From Podospora pseudocomata (Eukaryota > Ascomycota > Sordariomycetes > Sordariales > Podosporaceae): a DNA stretch of 64,000 nucleotides. Under the pieces are notes generated by a model, which was not told the origin of the DNA, did not search any database, and saw only the letters and a list, made by a program, of their open reading frames with translations. Shown in pieces: positions 1-11,029 of this stretch. How positions within the stretch are numbered: position 1 is the stretch's first letter; each line of letters begins with the position of its first letter. Made by a program: the position numbers and the translations under genes. The stretch covers positions 1,860,001 through 1,924,000 of the forward strand of contig NC_085889.1 of NCBI RefSeq assembly GCF_035222375.1, read 5' to 3'.

Positions 1-431
1 ATGATTGCAGACATTGTATCTACTTCTAAAGAAGAGAGACCGTTGTACAATTAACCCCTAGCTTCGAAGTCTCTTCTCCCTGTTTTATCTTCCGATATTC
101 ATGTCGTCACGTCATCAGCCATCGCTTCGCAACTTCGCCATGCTTTCATCCGGTCTCACTCAAACAAACCCTGAGGTGAATGGTTTGTCTCGGATCAAAA
201 TCAAGGGTTAGGGTCACACATGTTCCACCTCTGAACCCGAAGGTGCACCCACGTGATCCACTCCCACCCAATCCCTGTCTCCGCCCTACCCACCTCCCAA
301 ACGCCCGGACCACATCCAAACCTGTCGGACCTTCAACTTTACGATTCATCGACGATTCGGAACGAGACACCCGAGCGTCGGTGACGAACAAACGCAACAG
401 GAACAACCCCTCCCCCCGATCGATCCAAGCC
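1..431. other. Intergenic, upstream of bL36m
   Basis: No gene supported. The sequence is the presumed promoter and leader of the bL36m gene. Reading frames on both strands here lack recognisable domains, and the plus-strand frame simply runs in front of the bL36m start codon. Confidence 0.5.
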
Positions 432-924
432 ATGGCGAGCCTCTCCCTCCTCGCGCGCTCCATGCGCACCCTCTCCCTCTCCTCAACGACCGCCCTCCGA
501 ACCGTTGCCCGTCCCAAGACCTCCACAGTCGCCACCAGATTCCAGACGACCCGGTCGCTCTCCTCCAAGTCGCACGGCCTGTTTTGCTCGTGCTGCCGGC
601 CGGCCCTCTCCAAGATCGTTTCCCAGACTACACAGACGGCTCCAACATCGAATGGGGCTGCTGCCAGCAAGGCGGTGGGGGTGGCGGTTCAGCAGACGAG
701 GGGGATGAAGGTTCACAGTTCCGTCAAGAAGAGGTGTGAGCACTGCAAGGTTTGTTTTACTACTACTACTACTACTACTAATGGTCGGACGTGAGGGGAA
801 AGGAGGAATTGGCTGACAAGAGTGTGAAAAAAAGGTTGTGAGGCGAAAGGCGGGGAAGAGACATCGGGGGTACATCTACATCATTTGCCCGGCGAATCCA
901 AGACATAAGCAGCGCCAGGGTTAA
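432..924 (+). CDS. RTC6: Mitochondrial large-subunit ribosomal protein bL36m
   Basis: A structural protein of the mitochondrial 54S ribosomal subunit, homologous to bacterial L36. Two exons, 432-749 and 835-924, encode about 135 residues. The first ~95 residues form a Ser/Thr/Arg-rich presequence typical of mitochondrial import, containing a CSCC cluster. The C-terminal ~41 residues are the L36 domain, starting MKVHSSVKKRCEHCK. The four zinc ligands of the family are visible as Cys102, Cys105, Cys124 and His130, and the protein ends in the hallmark KQRQG. The intron (750-834) uses a GTTTGT donor, a GGCTGAC branch site and an AAAG acceptor, and splits the domain straight after CEHCK. I chose the ATG at 432 because it opens the mitochondrial presequence; the upstream frame has no other fitting ATG. 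The intron contains a TAC microsatellite. Confidence 0.93.
758..781. repeat. (TAC)n microsatellite in bL36m intron
   Basis: About eight uninterrupted TAC units lie just behind the 5' splice site of the bL36m intron. It is a potentially length-variable simple repeat and has no coding role. Confidence 0.9.
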
Positions 925-1943
925 GACGTTGTTTTGTGAAGGGATGGATGATTGTACGATATACCCGAAGTTGGGAGGGGAGTCTACATGAGGAGAGGCA
1001 CAGAACCCAGATATGAGAGGGTCGTGCACAGTACGAGAGAAAGGTCACGGAGGGCAAGGTAAAATTGTCTCTTTAGCTTTACAGACCGTCAATATACCTT
1101 TCCATGCTCTCCCATTCTGTCTTGCCCGTGGAGAGGAGATAGCGGATGTGGTCCTGTGGACGTAGTAGGGATTAGTCTTCACTGGGCCAAAACGTGGACG
1201 AGGAAAGAGGAGAAACAAACAAGATCAGTCACCCCTCGGTTTCTCTCAAACTCTTGCCGTGCAAAACGGCGGGTGTCAGCTCGGGTGGACGGGTCCGCAA
1301 TGCGTCGAGTTGCGCGGAGGATATGTCTGTATAATGCCAAAGCCCGAGACCTTTGGACAAACTAGTTGAGCCCCGCAATCATCAGATTTGAACACGAGAG
1401 ATATTGGCATTCATAGTGTGTAACTTCTACATACATGCTCCAAGCTCAACGTCGGCCCAAGCCTTGTTCGTGAAGAGCTGCTACCTGTCGCATATGTGCG
1501 GAAAACGGACCCCGCCGAGGCAAGAAAGTGGCGCATTAACGGCAGGTCTATGAAGAGACTTGAGATCAAGGAAACACTTTACGGATAACAGCCATTGGTG
1601 GTTCTGTTGCTTGTTCAATGCGCCGTTCTTCTCAGTGGTGATATTCGAGTGTTGGCGGGAAAAATTCGGAGGCCAAAAACGTCATGGTCGCAGTAGGCTT
1701 TCAGTGAGTGAGCCCCACGCTGAGGCTCTGGGCTGCAACGGACGGTGCCAAGACCAATCCCGCAGCAGCTCGGGCTCTCAGCCAGCTAGCTACCTGGTAC
1801 CTTTAAGACGTGTCGCGACACGTCCTTTTATGTACCTTTATGGAAATCTCACTCTGGGGATATACTGAGAGCGCAAACACCTCACTTTTGACTTCAAGTG
1901 CTCGTCTCATTCTCTTTGCCTCACTGTGACTTTGAAGATTCTC
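925..1943. other. Intergenic with 18-bp palindrome
   Basis: This 1-kb spacer between bL36m and NAT4 contains no supported gene. Small frames at 1156-1365 and 1560-1868 show no domain, no biased codon use and no splice partners. The one conspicuous element is the palindrome at 1807-1824, listed separately. Confidence 0.5.
1807..1824. promoter_or_regulatory. 18-bp perfect palindrome upstream of NAT4
   Basis: GACGTGTCGCGACACGTC reads identically on both strands. It lies about 120 bp before the NAT4 start codon, in a probable promoter. It could be a dimeric transcription-factor site (two overlapping CACGT-type half sites around TCGCGA). The binding factor is not known to me. Confidence 0.4.
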
Positions 1944-2842
1944 ATGATGAAGTCAAAGCGCTCGAGAGCAGCGACCAGCCCCATCGAGGTTGCCAATCGC
2001 AAGACTGATGAAGAGTTTATTGCTGACTATTTACTTCCTGAGTGAGCACTCCTCTCTCATTTCTCTCCCCAACAATAATAGCCCTATCAGCCCCTCTTCA
2101 AAGTTGTTTGATATCCCCCAAGACAACATGCAACTTGAATCACCGTCGGGGATTTTCTCTTCTTTTGCACACCCACCCCCACTGACATAAGACCCAGCAA
2201 GGCCAAGGAATCCTCCTGGGTGACAGCCTGGACTCACCCAAGGACGGGAGCCAAATACACAATCAGCTTGGCACAACCGGCAAACCTCAAACAAGAAGAT
2301 CTCGATGCTTGTTTTGACCTTCTTGTCGAAACAAGCAAGAAGGACTATGAGAATTCGGCAGGGAGGTGGCATCCGGACAAAAAGCTCAACGAGATGAGAT
2401 CTCCAGAGCTGAGGTATGTCCTTGTCAAGGAGGAAGAGACTGGCGAACTTCGGGGTTTCACGTCTTTGATGCCGACTTACGAGGAGGGAGAACCGGTGGT
2501 GTATTGTTATGAGGTTCATCTGAAGCCAGATCTGCAGGGGTGTGTATTGTTCACTCTGTATTCGAGCCTGAGATGTGGTGTTGATCTAACATGCTTATGA
2601 GGACCGGGTTGGGATCTTTACTGATGAGCTTCCTTACGGCTGTTGCTGTTAATTTGCCGCCGATAACCAAGGTTATGCTCACTTGTTTCTTGTCCAACGC
2701 TCGTGGGTTGGCGTTTTATAGGAAGCTTGGGTTTGAGAGGGATGACATCTCCCCTGTGCCGAGGATTCTACGGGGGAAGGTGATCGAGCCGGATTATTTG
2801 ATTATGAGCAAGAGGATAAGGCCGGATTCTGAGTCTTACTAA
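1944..2842 (+). CDS. NAT4: N-alpha-acetyltransferase NatD (Nat4/NAA40)
   Basis: NatD acetylates the N-terminal serine of histones H4 and H2A. Three exons (1944-2041, 2198-2539, 2602-2842) encode 226 residues, close to human NAA40 (237). Introns have GTGAGC and GTGTGT donors with CTGAC and CTAAC branch sites. The GNAT fold is clear: the block VVYCYEV precedes the acetyl-CoA loop QGTGLG (about residues 146-151, created by splicing exon 2 to 3), followed by KVMLTCF and the helix ARGLAFYRKLGFE. These blocks match the NatD family (CYEVQ, RKGLG, KVMLTVF in human) rather than other NATs. The basic start MMKSKRSR is also family-like. Two in-frame ATGs at 1944 and 1947 could both serve. Confidence 0.9.
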
Positions 2843-3204
2843 AAGCCAGACAAACTCACATCGCGCTAGCTAGGCATCTTCTTTTCGGCGGTTGAAAACG
2901 CTTGACTGTCCGCCTCACCCCTGCATGCTGATGGGCAGGCCATCTGGTCTTGGCTAAACTCCGATTCCTATCTTCACCCTCAAATCACCATTCGGGCAGT
3001 CACTTTCTTTAACAGATAAAATAGCGGCAGCATGGAGCAATCCTGGTGTCACGACACAGAAGGATGTAATCCATGCCAGATCTCAAATCATCCTCCCCGA
3101 GCCACACCCAGTCGAGAGTTTTCCACGCAATATATATCAACCCTGCCATCCTCCCTCTTCGGCCCTCTCATGATCTCTGTCAAATCCACCACCGCATTAA
3201 CACC
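2843..3204. other. Intergenic spacer NAT4 to PLAC8 gene
   Basis: No gene or RNA recognised. The stretch holds the 3' end of NAT4 and the likely promoter of the PLAC8 gene. Confidence 0.4.
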
Positions 3205-3843
3205 ATGTCGACCACCCCAGACCAGACACACGCTGCCCCCCAAGACGAGGCCAAACCCCTCCCTACCTCGACGACCACCTCAGAATGGGAAACACCCCTC
3301 ATCCAATGCTTCCCCTGTGGCCTCTTCTGGAAAGCAATCGCCTGCCCATGCATTTGTACACCCCCCCTTCCCCTCTCCCCCCTATCCCCTTTCATCACCA
3401 CCCCTTAACATTTTTTCTTTTTCTTTTTGTGCTCTAGTCTACGGCCAAACAGCCCAGCGCCTCCGAGACCCTAACCTCCCTGCCGAAGAAAACAACGCCG
3501 ATTGCAAGGACTTTGCTGTGAATAATGTCCTCCTGTCGATGTGTTTCCTGCAAGTCTAACCCTCCCCCCTAACATGTAATGTAGGTGCTAATACGAGGAG
3601 GGTAGTGACATCATGAAGCATCGCGCAGAAATCAGAAAGAAGTACAGCATCCCTGGCAGCGAGACAAAAGACTGTTTGGTGTCTTGCTTTTGCTGCTCGT
3701 GCGCTGTGATGCAGCAGGATGGGGAGTTGAGGGGACGGCAGGAAAAGGAGGGGATTAGGGTTGGGTATAAGAGGCAGGCGGGGATGGTTCTGCCTGGTGG
3801 TGGGGAGCGGCGGCGGGAGGGTTGGGGTGAGGTGGTGCAGTAG
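3205..3843 (+). CDS. PLAC8-family cysteine-rich protein
   Basis: PLAC8 (DUF614) proteins are small Cys-rich, membrane-associated proteins linked to cell size or cadmium and calcium handling in plants. The function in fungi is unclear. Exon 1 (3205-3355) carries the first block, CFPCGLFWKAIACPC. Exon 2 starts at 3438 after a CTTAAC branch and reads YGQTAQRLRDPNLP. The last exon carries RAEIRKKYSIPGS, DCLVSCFCCSCAVMQQ and a Gly/Arg-rich tail to the stop at 3843. The length is about 165 residues. The second intron is ambiguous. A GTGTTT donor at 3541 with the acceptor ending 3605 and a GCTAAT branch is one choice. A donor at 3554 with an acceptor ending at 3597 or 3600 is the other. Both keep the frame, and the difference is a few residues before the RAEIRKKY block. 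Confidence 0.72.
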
Positions 3844-4222
3844 TGAGGGGGGTGAAAAGAGACTGTTTGGATCGTGATGATGTTTGTTTATATGTTGGGT
3901 TTGGTCTTACTGTCAGCTTTGGAGAGGCTGTGACTTGTTGGGGCAAGATGCAATGTAATGCAAGTGTTTACTGTCCCGCATCTTCTTCAGAAACTCAGCG
4001 AGGGACTGCCCAAGAAAAGATGTTACGTAGGTGTATTGACCTGGCGCTGGGGTTTGAGACTGTTGATATGTGGAAGACTTCAAACGCTCCCTGGGGGCTA
4101 TTAGAAAAGAAACGGTCCGTAGAAAAAGGACAATCAATGGCTGTTGATATTGTGGTGAGCAAAAAGAGGTAGGAACAAAAAGTGGGGTCCCGTGTAACCT
4201 GATGGTTATCAGGAAAAATAAT
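3844..4222. other. Intergenic spacer before tRNA-Asn
   Basis: No gene supported. It holds the 3' flank of the PLAC8 gene and the downstream flank of the leftward tRNA-Asn, including an A-run at 4214-4218 that reads as the pol III T-terminator. Confidence 0.4.
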
Positions 4223-4296
4223 CTCCTCCGGGAAGGCTCGAACTTCCAACCTCCTGATTAACAGTCAGACGCGCTAGCCAATTGCGCCACAGAGGA
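4223..4296 (-). tRNA. tRNA-Asn (GTT)
   Basis: Read on the minus strand this 74-nt cloverleaf has a 7-bp acceptor stem (TCCTCTG with CGGAGGA, one wobble pair), discriminator G, a T-arm GGAAG-TTCGAGC-CTTCC and an anticodon loop CTGTTAA carrying GTT. No intron is present. A T-run just downstream on the minus strand fits pol III termination. Confidence 0.95.
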
Positions 4297-4638
4297 TTTG
4301 CTGTTGATAAGTCGCTATCAATGCCAACTTATATTGTTATGCATATATTCTCCTTCTTGGAGTGACAGACAGCTCGGAGGCTTGCCAGGCACCTGGAAAG
4401 AAAGTACTGGCAACGGTATATAATATCTGTCAGATAATATTCTACTATCAGAAAAGCATGTAGGTAGTTGCAGTTAATCTGGTCCTAGGATGCCTTTGCT
4501 TGACAGTAGAAGTAAAATCCTGCAGCATGTCAACGTTCCTCACCACAGCAGGTACCCCGAACCTTGTCTCGCTGCAACCCTCTACTGCCTCGGAAAGCCT
4601 TGAAGCTTTTATGAAGGACCTCATTCCCATCAAAGCGC
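4297..4638. other. Intergenic between tRNA-Asn and membrane-protein gene
   Basis: Nothing recognised beyond the likely 3' untranslated region of the leftward membrane-protein gene and the 5' flank of tRNA-Asn. Confidence 0.4.
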
Positions 4639-6702
4639 CTATCCACTGACGTTCAAATGCATCCAAGGATTGACGGCCCCCGACCGTTCGTCGCTTTGCC
4701 AGTTGAAGTGATGGTTCTCTTCCCTTAAAGACGCCTCATTGCTACCCGTCGTTCCCGAGGCAGAGGATTGCGATCCCAAGGTTTGAGTAGGCTGCTGTCT
4801 ATGCAAGATAGCATGCTCCCTTCTCAACCGTTCCATCTTGATCCGTCTGATAGCTCGGCTACCTCTCACCACGCGGTGGAAGAATAGAAATATGTAAAGA
4901 CCTGTAAGTGCCGTCACAGTCTCTCGAAAAAAAAAGTACATCTGAACCAAGAAACCAACAAGAAAGAGGAAGGCAGCTACGACAACGACACCGATGTAGC
5001 CTTGGGCTTCTCTTCTAGAGAAGTCAATTAGGTCAATGGGTTGGGTGATGTAATCCTTGACATCCAGAATAGACCTCTGCTTTTGTCTGGGTTTCTTCTG
5101 CCGGATTCGTATTAGCCTTATTGCAATTTTGCTTGGGGGAATAACATACCTTAGCCCTCTCAGGTACTATAGCTCGCTCTAATTCTACGGTGTTGACACG
5201 CCGTGTAGGACGAGAACGCGGGTCCTCATTTTGAGACGAGAAGCCCGTGTTTGTGAAAGACCGCTTGGGCAGCCCTGGACCGGTGCCCAAATCAACCTCT
5301 GAGCCTAAACTGCCTGAATCGCTACGTGAGAGATTCTCTGGCGATGCCGTGTTCAGTGAGGAACCCACTGAAGCCGATTGTCTTCGACGAGTGCGTGACG
5401 CTGCAATAGGGAAGCGCTGATAAGTTCTCGTTCTCATCGGCAGGTATGGAGTTGACCGAAAATTCCCAACTTACAAGACTTGATACCCAGAGCGGTTAGA
5501 GCATAGCTGACGAGAAGAATGACTGGCAGGACCTGGCCAAATTTCCACTCCAGAAGTGGCGTAATATCGGCGCCTCCGTGAGTAAGCGAGGTGATAAGGT
5601 CGGTGATCGCTAAAGCAAACCAGAATGTACAGAGGAAAAGATCGTAAATAATGGAGTTCTGCAGCTCTATGACCACATCAAAGCCAACATTGGCAAAAAC
5701 CGCCCATAGGAGTCTTGCTGCTGAAATTTGGCCTGACCTCCTCTTGTTGATGGTTGTGGTGAGGGAAGTAAACCGTTTGAGGGAACTCGCTTGATTCTTT
5801 TCTTGCATTTCCTCCAGGGACTTTTCAATATCATTTTGGGCTCCTGGATATCCATGCAGCTTTTCCAAAACCGCCAGAACCCATGAGCTGATTGGTTTCC
5901 GACGAGCATCAGAACCGGAGGGCAGCCGGGGAGCCACATCGGTGACAATGGATTGATAGTAGTTGACGCTCAGTGTCAACACGAGGCAAAACCAATCCCA
6001 CAGGTATTCAAAGTCTGAGCCAGTCCGTGGCCAAGAGATGTCGCAGGCTGCAAGTGAAGCGTTGTCATACTCCAATGTACTGTACTGCAGATATTTGCAG
6101 ACTAAAATGCCAGTAAGGCCCAGAATCATTAGCGATACCCGTAAATTTCTCTGAGCCTTCGTGCTCTCCTTGAAAGGAAGTCTTAGAACTGTCAGTGTTG
6201 TCAGGTGCACAGTACAGCACAAGTAAGCCAGGTCGCAAGCAACATGAAATGAGAACATCGATATCGAACAGATCTGGGAATAGATGGCGATGATTAATCC
6301 GAATCCAGTCAAGAGCATCTGATCGTTGACCAGGAGAATGAAGCCTTGATAACCGGAGACTTCAGATGTTGCAGTCCATGCGGATCCAGACCGTGACGGT
6401 CCGCGCTTGAACCAAGGCAAGGACATATCATCGATACAGTTGTATTGTTGTTGCGGAATGCGAATCTTGATCCATGCCAACAAGAAGGCAATTATCGCTG
6501 CTACTGATGGAAGGATGAACGAGAGAAGGATCTGCAAGGACACTTGTTAGCTAAGGTCCGACCCTAAGAATGCATTCAGGGGGGATGTTTTACTTGCCCC
6601 AATACCGGCGATATCAGGATCGGTGATGTCGTCGTCGGCAACACTGGTGCTCTCGGAGCATTCAACATCCTTGCCACACAGACTAAGGGTAAATGAGACC
6701 AT
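4639..6702 (-). CDS. Fungal multispanning membrane protein, function unknown
   Basis: Four exons (6702-6594, 6542-5475, 5400-5150, 5097-4639) give 628 residues with consistent phases; donors are GTAAAA, GTAAGT and GTATGT. I do not recognise a named family. The N-terminus has the short motif CGKDVECSE and DPDIAGIG before the first hydrophobic segment, a pattern I associate with uncharacterised Sordariomycete membrane proteins. About seven hydrophobic stretches follow in exon 2 (for example around LLSFILPSVAAIIAFLLAW and the region after residue 300). Exon 3 is a Ser/Arg-rich, probably cytosolic loop. Exon 4 restores a membrane segment (YIGVVVVAAFLFLVGFLV) and a second one near GLYIFLFF, then a polar tail. 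The start at 6702 is the first ATG in frame with exon 2. The exon 1-2 junction itself creates a methionine codon. Confidence 0.75.
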
Positions 6703-7730
6703 GGCATCGTCTGGTATGGCGTTTATTTAGATAAAACAACAGTCCTGCTCCAAATGTAACAATCCTGGCGATTGAAGCCATAGTCGATCCAAGGTGACAG
6801 GCTATGAATCTCATGAGCAAATAAAGACCGGGTTTTCCGGCCTAGACCGCAGTCTCGCTGCAGCCTGGTCGGTGCCAGCTGTACGCTGCAGCAGCCGCCT
6901 GTACTTCGTATGCAACGTTTCCAATGATTCCTGGTGGCGGCCAGTGGGAGCCCATTGAAGCCCCAGTAGGTCTTCGCATGATGACAGCAGCTTCAGCTAG
7001 GACACAGTCTCAGATTTGCAAAGCATGGGAAATGGTTTCTCGTACTTCAGGGCCTTTGGGAATGGCAGATAAGCGGTGCAAAGGCACACTGCGAGCAGCA
7101 CTGGGGCTCTGTTAGAAAGCAAGTCAATATTTGTGATCTATTCCAATGCGTGCTGTGAAAGAATACATGGGCACCTGTCGTGGACAGACTGACAGGCTCC
7201 AGGCGCCCGGCCATTGGGACAGCTGAGGGCGCAGCGAGAACAGGAAAGGAGGAGAGCTGGCGAGATGCTGGCATGGAGGTCAAGAGTGGGGATGCCGCTG
7301 TCAAAGCAGGGACTTGAACGGGCGGGTCCCGGAAAACAAGCCGAAAAGCTTGGTTGAACCAAGAGGGTCAAACAGAGGCTACGTGACGTCACCCAGATCC
7401 CGGAGAAGGAGATGTTTGGACACCGACTGTTCCGATGAGCCGGTGACTTTGTGCCCCTTCCGCGACTGCAGAGCGCCAGATCTTCGCTACAGGCAGATCG
7501 TGGGCACGCCCGAAGCCACAGTTGTAGCCGTGTTATTTAACTCGGTCGACTTTGGGCCTCAGCCCTGCTCACATCAGCGTGTTAGCGCCCAGCCTCCCGG
7601 ATACTCCGTACGCTTTGCCGGTCGCCTGACGCTTTTATGCTGAACAACAACTTCAACCGCTCACACATTTTAAACAATATCACCAGCCCATGCTCGTGTG
7701 TTGCGCGACAGCAACAGCCCAAGCTCCTCC
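6703..7730. other. Divergent intergenic region with CRE-like site
   Basis: This 1-kb region lies between the leftward membrane-protein gene and the rightward C2-domain gene, so both promoters should be here. Small frames at 6924-7115 and 7314-7643 have no support. A perfect TGACGTCA octamer is listed separately. Confidence 0.45.
7384..7391. promoter_or_regulatory. CRE-like octamer TGACGTCA
   Basis: This is a perfect palindromic ATF/CREB consensus about 340 bp before the C2-domain gene start. It is a plausible bZIP site, but an octamer of this kind also occurs by chance about once per 65 kb. Confidence 0.3.
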
Positions 7731-9846
7731 ATGTCAGCTCCTCCCGATCAAGCGACGGTCGATGCCCCGCCTAAGCGCAATGGCACGACAACCTCTGCGC
7801 TGCTCGAGAAGTACGCGAAGCAGAAGGAGAGGATAAAAACAAAGACAGGCCCTCCAGGCGGATTCGATCCCACGCCTCTGCCAGACGCGCCGCCTGGCTA
7901 CACTGTCAAGTTCACCTTCTATCGCGCCTTCCACCTCCCCATTGCCGATCTGCATCTCCACTCCTCAGACCCCTTCATCCATGCGACATTGTTGCATGCC
8001 GCGCCGACAAGACACAAGGAAGACCCCGTCTTGACCCGACGAACGCGAACACTGAGGAGAACCACCGAACCAGAATGGAGGGAAGAGTGGATTGTGGCCA
8101 ACGTTCCAGCGTCGGGATTTGCGCTTAAGTGTCGCCTGTACGACGAGGATTGGCCAGATCATGACGATAGACTGGGCAATGTTACTGTTAGAGTCCCGCA
8201 TGTCAGTGAGGACTGGGAAGGATTTGGACCTGAGGGCAAGATATTTGAGGTCAAGAAGCGCTCCGGCAGCCGCAGAGCTTACTTCGTCCACGGCATCAGG
8301 TCGGTATTCTGCCGCAATGTCCCACTGACACCAAGATTGCAGCTTGGGATCGAGGTGTTGGGAAAGTCGGACCCTCCGCATGCCCAGGTTTATACCGTTG
8401 GTCCAACCCACTGGGTGAAGCACTACAGCCCAATGATTGGGTGGGTAACCGGTGTCAAAGTCAACAAGGACGCGGACAACGACGCGACGTCTTCTATCCA
8501 CTCGAAAAAGAGTCGTCGCACAAAGAAGTTTGAGTGGGTTTCACCTTACCGCCTGCTGGATCTACACATGGACGCTGATAACTTGCAGCTTCCAAGCAAA
8601 CGAGATACAACTCGCCGGGCCTGTACCGCCCAAGCTCTACCACCGCTATGTCGAGTTCCGCCCCATGATCGGCCGCATGTTTTCCTCCAAAGGCTTACGC
8701 GGCCGGATTCTCAATGCCGTCCTTCACAAACAGCATCACCGAATCTACAACTTTGACTCCAGCACCGAATACGGCAACTTTGAAGCTTGCAGCGAAGAGG
8801 CTTCTCTCCAGTTTCTCAAGATGGTCCACTTTGACGAAGGCGGCCGCATCTTTACATATGTCATTACTCTTGACGGCCTGATGCGCTTCACCGAGACAGG
8901 CAAGGAATTCGGCATCGATCTTTTGTCGAAACATTCGATGCACAGCGACGTGGCCACGTACATAGCCTGCTCGGGCGAGTTCTTCATCCGGCGTCTCGCT
9001 CACCCGCGCAAGTCACACCATCGCCATCACAGCCACGTCTCCTCGGGCGAATCCTCGTCTACTCAGCCCCCAACCCCACCGACGCATCCGCCCAACGAAA
9101 ACATTGGCGATGGGCCCCCCAAGTCACCCCCACCACCCAAGCCTCAGCTTTACCAGCTGATCATTGACAATGACAGCGGGACGTATCGTCCGGACAAGTC
9201 TGTCTTGCCAGATTTGCAGAATTTCTTGGAGAGGAATTTACCTGGGATGGAGATCAAGGCTATGCACTGCGACGAGGAGGAGCTGAAGAAGATGAAGAAG
9301 ATGCAGATGGAAATCAAGAAGAAGGAGGGTCCGGCTGTGAGGATGGTGCTGAACCGGAGCCCGAGCAACTCGAGTTTTAGCTCGGATGATGAGTCGAGAT
9401 TGGGGGATTTGGCGAATTTGGGGGATGATGATGATGATGAAGGGGGGGGGTTGGGGTTGAGGAGTAAGAAGGAGAGGGCGTTTGATCTTGTGCAGGAGCC
9501 GCAGAGATGGAGGGAGGTTATTGGGTACCCGAAGAAGAGGAAGACGGGGGACCTGGAAAAGGGGAAGGGGTTGGATGGGGCGGGGGATGAGGATGAGAAG
9601 GTTGGTGGGAAGGTTAGGGAGAAGGAGGAGGAGGAGGAGGGGGTTAAAGAGGGTGGGGATGGTGAGACTGACGGGGATGTTAAAGGGCATGGGGGAAAGA
9701 CAAAGATTGATGGGGATGTGAAGGATCTTAGTGATTCGAAAGAACAGGACGAGAAGAGGGAGGAAAAGAGCGGCGATACTGAAGGTAATGGTAGCGGTAA
9801 TGGTAATGGTGATGCCGCAAGTTCAGGGGTTGAGACCAAGGCGTGA
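7731..9846 (+). CDS. C2-domain protein with acidic C-terminal tail
   Basis: Two exons (7731-8533, 8589-9846) encode 686 residues; the intron has a GTGGGT donor and a CTGATAAC branch. The region from about residue 60 to 160 is C2-like (YTVKFTFYRAFHLPIADL, SDPFIHATL, TEPEWREEW, LYDEDWPDHDDRLG) and so probably binds phospholipid, perhaps Ca2+-dependently through its Asp-rich loops. The middle portion (about 290-440) is a conserved-looking globular part with HRYVEFRPMIGRMF and HHRIYNFDSSTEYGNF, which I cannot assign. The last ~170 residues are low complexity, with Asp, Glu, Lys and Gly runs and GAT and GGTAATGGT codon repeats. I chose the ATG at 7731 (MSAPPDQ) because nothing upstream in frame is an ATG. 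Confidence 0.8.
9424..9440 (+). repeat. (GAT)n coding microsatellite
   Basis: A GAT repeat inside the C2-domain gene encodes an Asp run and is directly followed by a G-run encoding Gly. It is likely to vary in length between strains. Confidence 0.8.
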
Positions 9847-10162
9847 GATGCTGGTCTAAACGAGAAGGACAATGACTTGACGATATAGATACCTCATTTT
9901 TTCTTAGCCGGGCAGGGCAGGATTAGGGCCGATGGCGTCCGGAGTTTGGGTTGGTTTATGGCATCATGGTCAGGGCACTGATGATTCCCAGTTGGGTTAG
10001 CAAGCGTTTTGTTTGTATTTCTGCTTCTCTGCTCTATATTGCTGAAGGTCTAGTTTTCATTTAATCCCACCATTCGCCAGCTTCACTCTTGCCGACAGTC
10101 TTATATGGAGGCCTCTCCTACAAGCACAGTTTCTTTTTCCTATTCAGTGTTACGCTCACATT

Positions 10163-10193
<31 letters not shown>

Positions 10194-10195
10194 TT
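9847..10195. other. Convergent 3' region with (CT)n tract
   Basis: This is the 3' flanks of the C2-domain gene and the leftward Nudix gene. It includes a CT dinucleotide run at about 10167-10192 that abuts the Nudix stop codon. No gene. Confidence 0.5.
10167..10192. repeat. (CT)n microsatellite
   Basis: A near-perfect CT dinucleotide tract immediately downstream of the Nudix stop codon, within its 3' untranslated region. Confidence 0.85.
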
Positions 10196-11029
10196 TCACA
10201 AACTATTTGGTGGCGATAAAGGCATCTCCGGTCGTGATGGCGGCGTCTCGGTCCTGGATGCTTCCACAACCCCCAGGCTACCTGCCTCGGAGGTTTTGGG
10301 ACTTGACAAGTGTGAGTCTTTTTGTGGTGGGTCTTGGCAAGCCACCGCAGCATTCATCCCAACGTCCATGTCGTCCATCTGGGAGGCTGCCAAGGCGAGG
10401 TCGATGCCCCGTTGGAGGACCTGGCCGTCTAGACCACCACCATCCATGGTCAGCATTTGGTGGTGTGGTGTGGTGTGGTTACGGGATTGTGCAAGTTCAA
10501 ACTCACAAGCATGATTAACCATCATCCCGGGCCCATCCTCAAAACCCACCCACAGCGCCTCGAACTGCTCATCAGACATTTGCGTCTCTTTTGCCAGGGG
10601 GAGAGTGCTGTCCCCGATGGCTACATACCAGAGGACTATAGCGAGGGCGCCGTTCTTCTTTTGGGGGTGCTGCATTAGGGCGATGGGCTCGGTGAGACGG
10701 GCGGTGTTGGGGAGGAGGACGTCGCCGGAGGGGTCGAAGCGGGCTTTTTGGAGCTGGGGGTTGTGTGTGGAGGTGGAGGAAGGGGGGGTGCAGCGGGTTG
10801 ATAAGGGGACGGGGAGGAGGGTGGCGGTGCAGCCTGCTTCTTCGTAGGTTTCGCGGATGGCGGTTGCCTCGAGGGGTTCGGACCAGTCTTTGCGGCCGCG
10901 GGGGAGGTAGTAGGTTTTAGAGGTGAGGTCGTAGATGATGAGGACTTTGCGGGCGGGGAGGTCGACGGTTATGGTGCCTGAGGCGAGGTAGAAGTCGGAG
11001 GAGAAGGTTACTTTCCAGGGGGGGGACAT
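10196..11029 (-). CDS. Nudix hydrolase
   Basis: Nudix enzymes cleave nucleoside diphosphates linked to another moiety. The substrate cannot be told from sequence. The Nudix box G-x5-E-x7-REUxEExGU is present at residues ~47-68: GRKDWSE, seven residues, then RETYEEAGC, with Thr and Cys at the usual hydrophobic positions. Two exons are likely, 11029-10507 and 10428-10196. The 78-nt intron has a perfect GTGAGT donor, a TGCTGAC branch and a TCTAG acceptor. Splicing joins NHA to YGQVLQRGIDLALAAS, giving about 251 residues. The intron length is a multiple of three without a stop, so a retained form of 277 residues is also open. The C-terminal ~60 residues are Ser/Pro-rich and probably disordered. 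The start at 11029 is the only ATG before the fold. Confidence 0.85.
   Translation of the reverse strand: MSPPWKVTFSSDFYLASGTITVDLPARKVLIIYDLTSKTYYLPRGRKDWSEPLEATAIRETYEEAGCTATLLPVPLSTRCTPPSSTSTHNPQLQKARFDPSGDVLLPNTARLTEPIALMQHPQKKNGALAIVLWYVAIGDSTLPLAKETQMSDEQFEALWVGFEDGPGMMVNHACEFELAQSRNHTTPHHQMLTMDGGGLDGQVLQRGIDLALAASQMDDMDVGMNAAVACQDPPQKDSHLSSPKTSEAGSLGVVEASRTETPPSRPEMPLSPPNSL

Noticed and set aside
9150-9872. Long Ser/Pro-rich minus-strand frame opposite the C2-domain gene
   Set aside because: Antisense shadow of the low-complexity acidic tail; its composition follows directly from the complementary codons.
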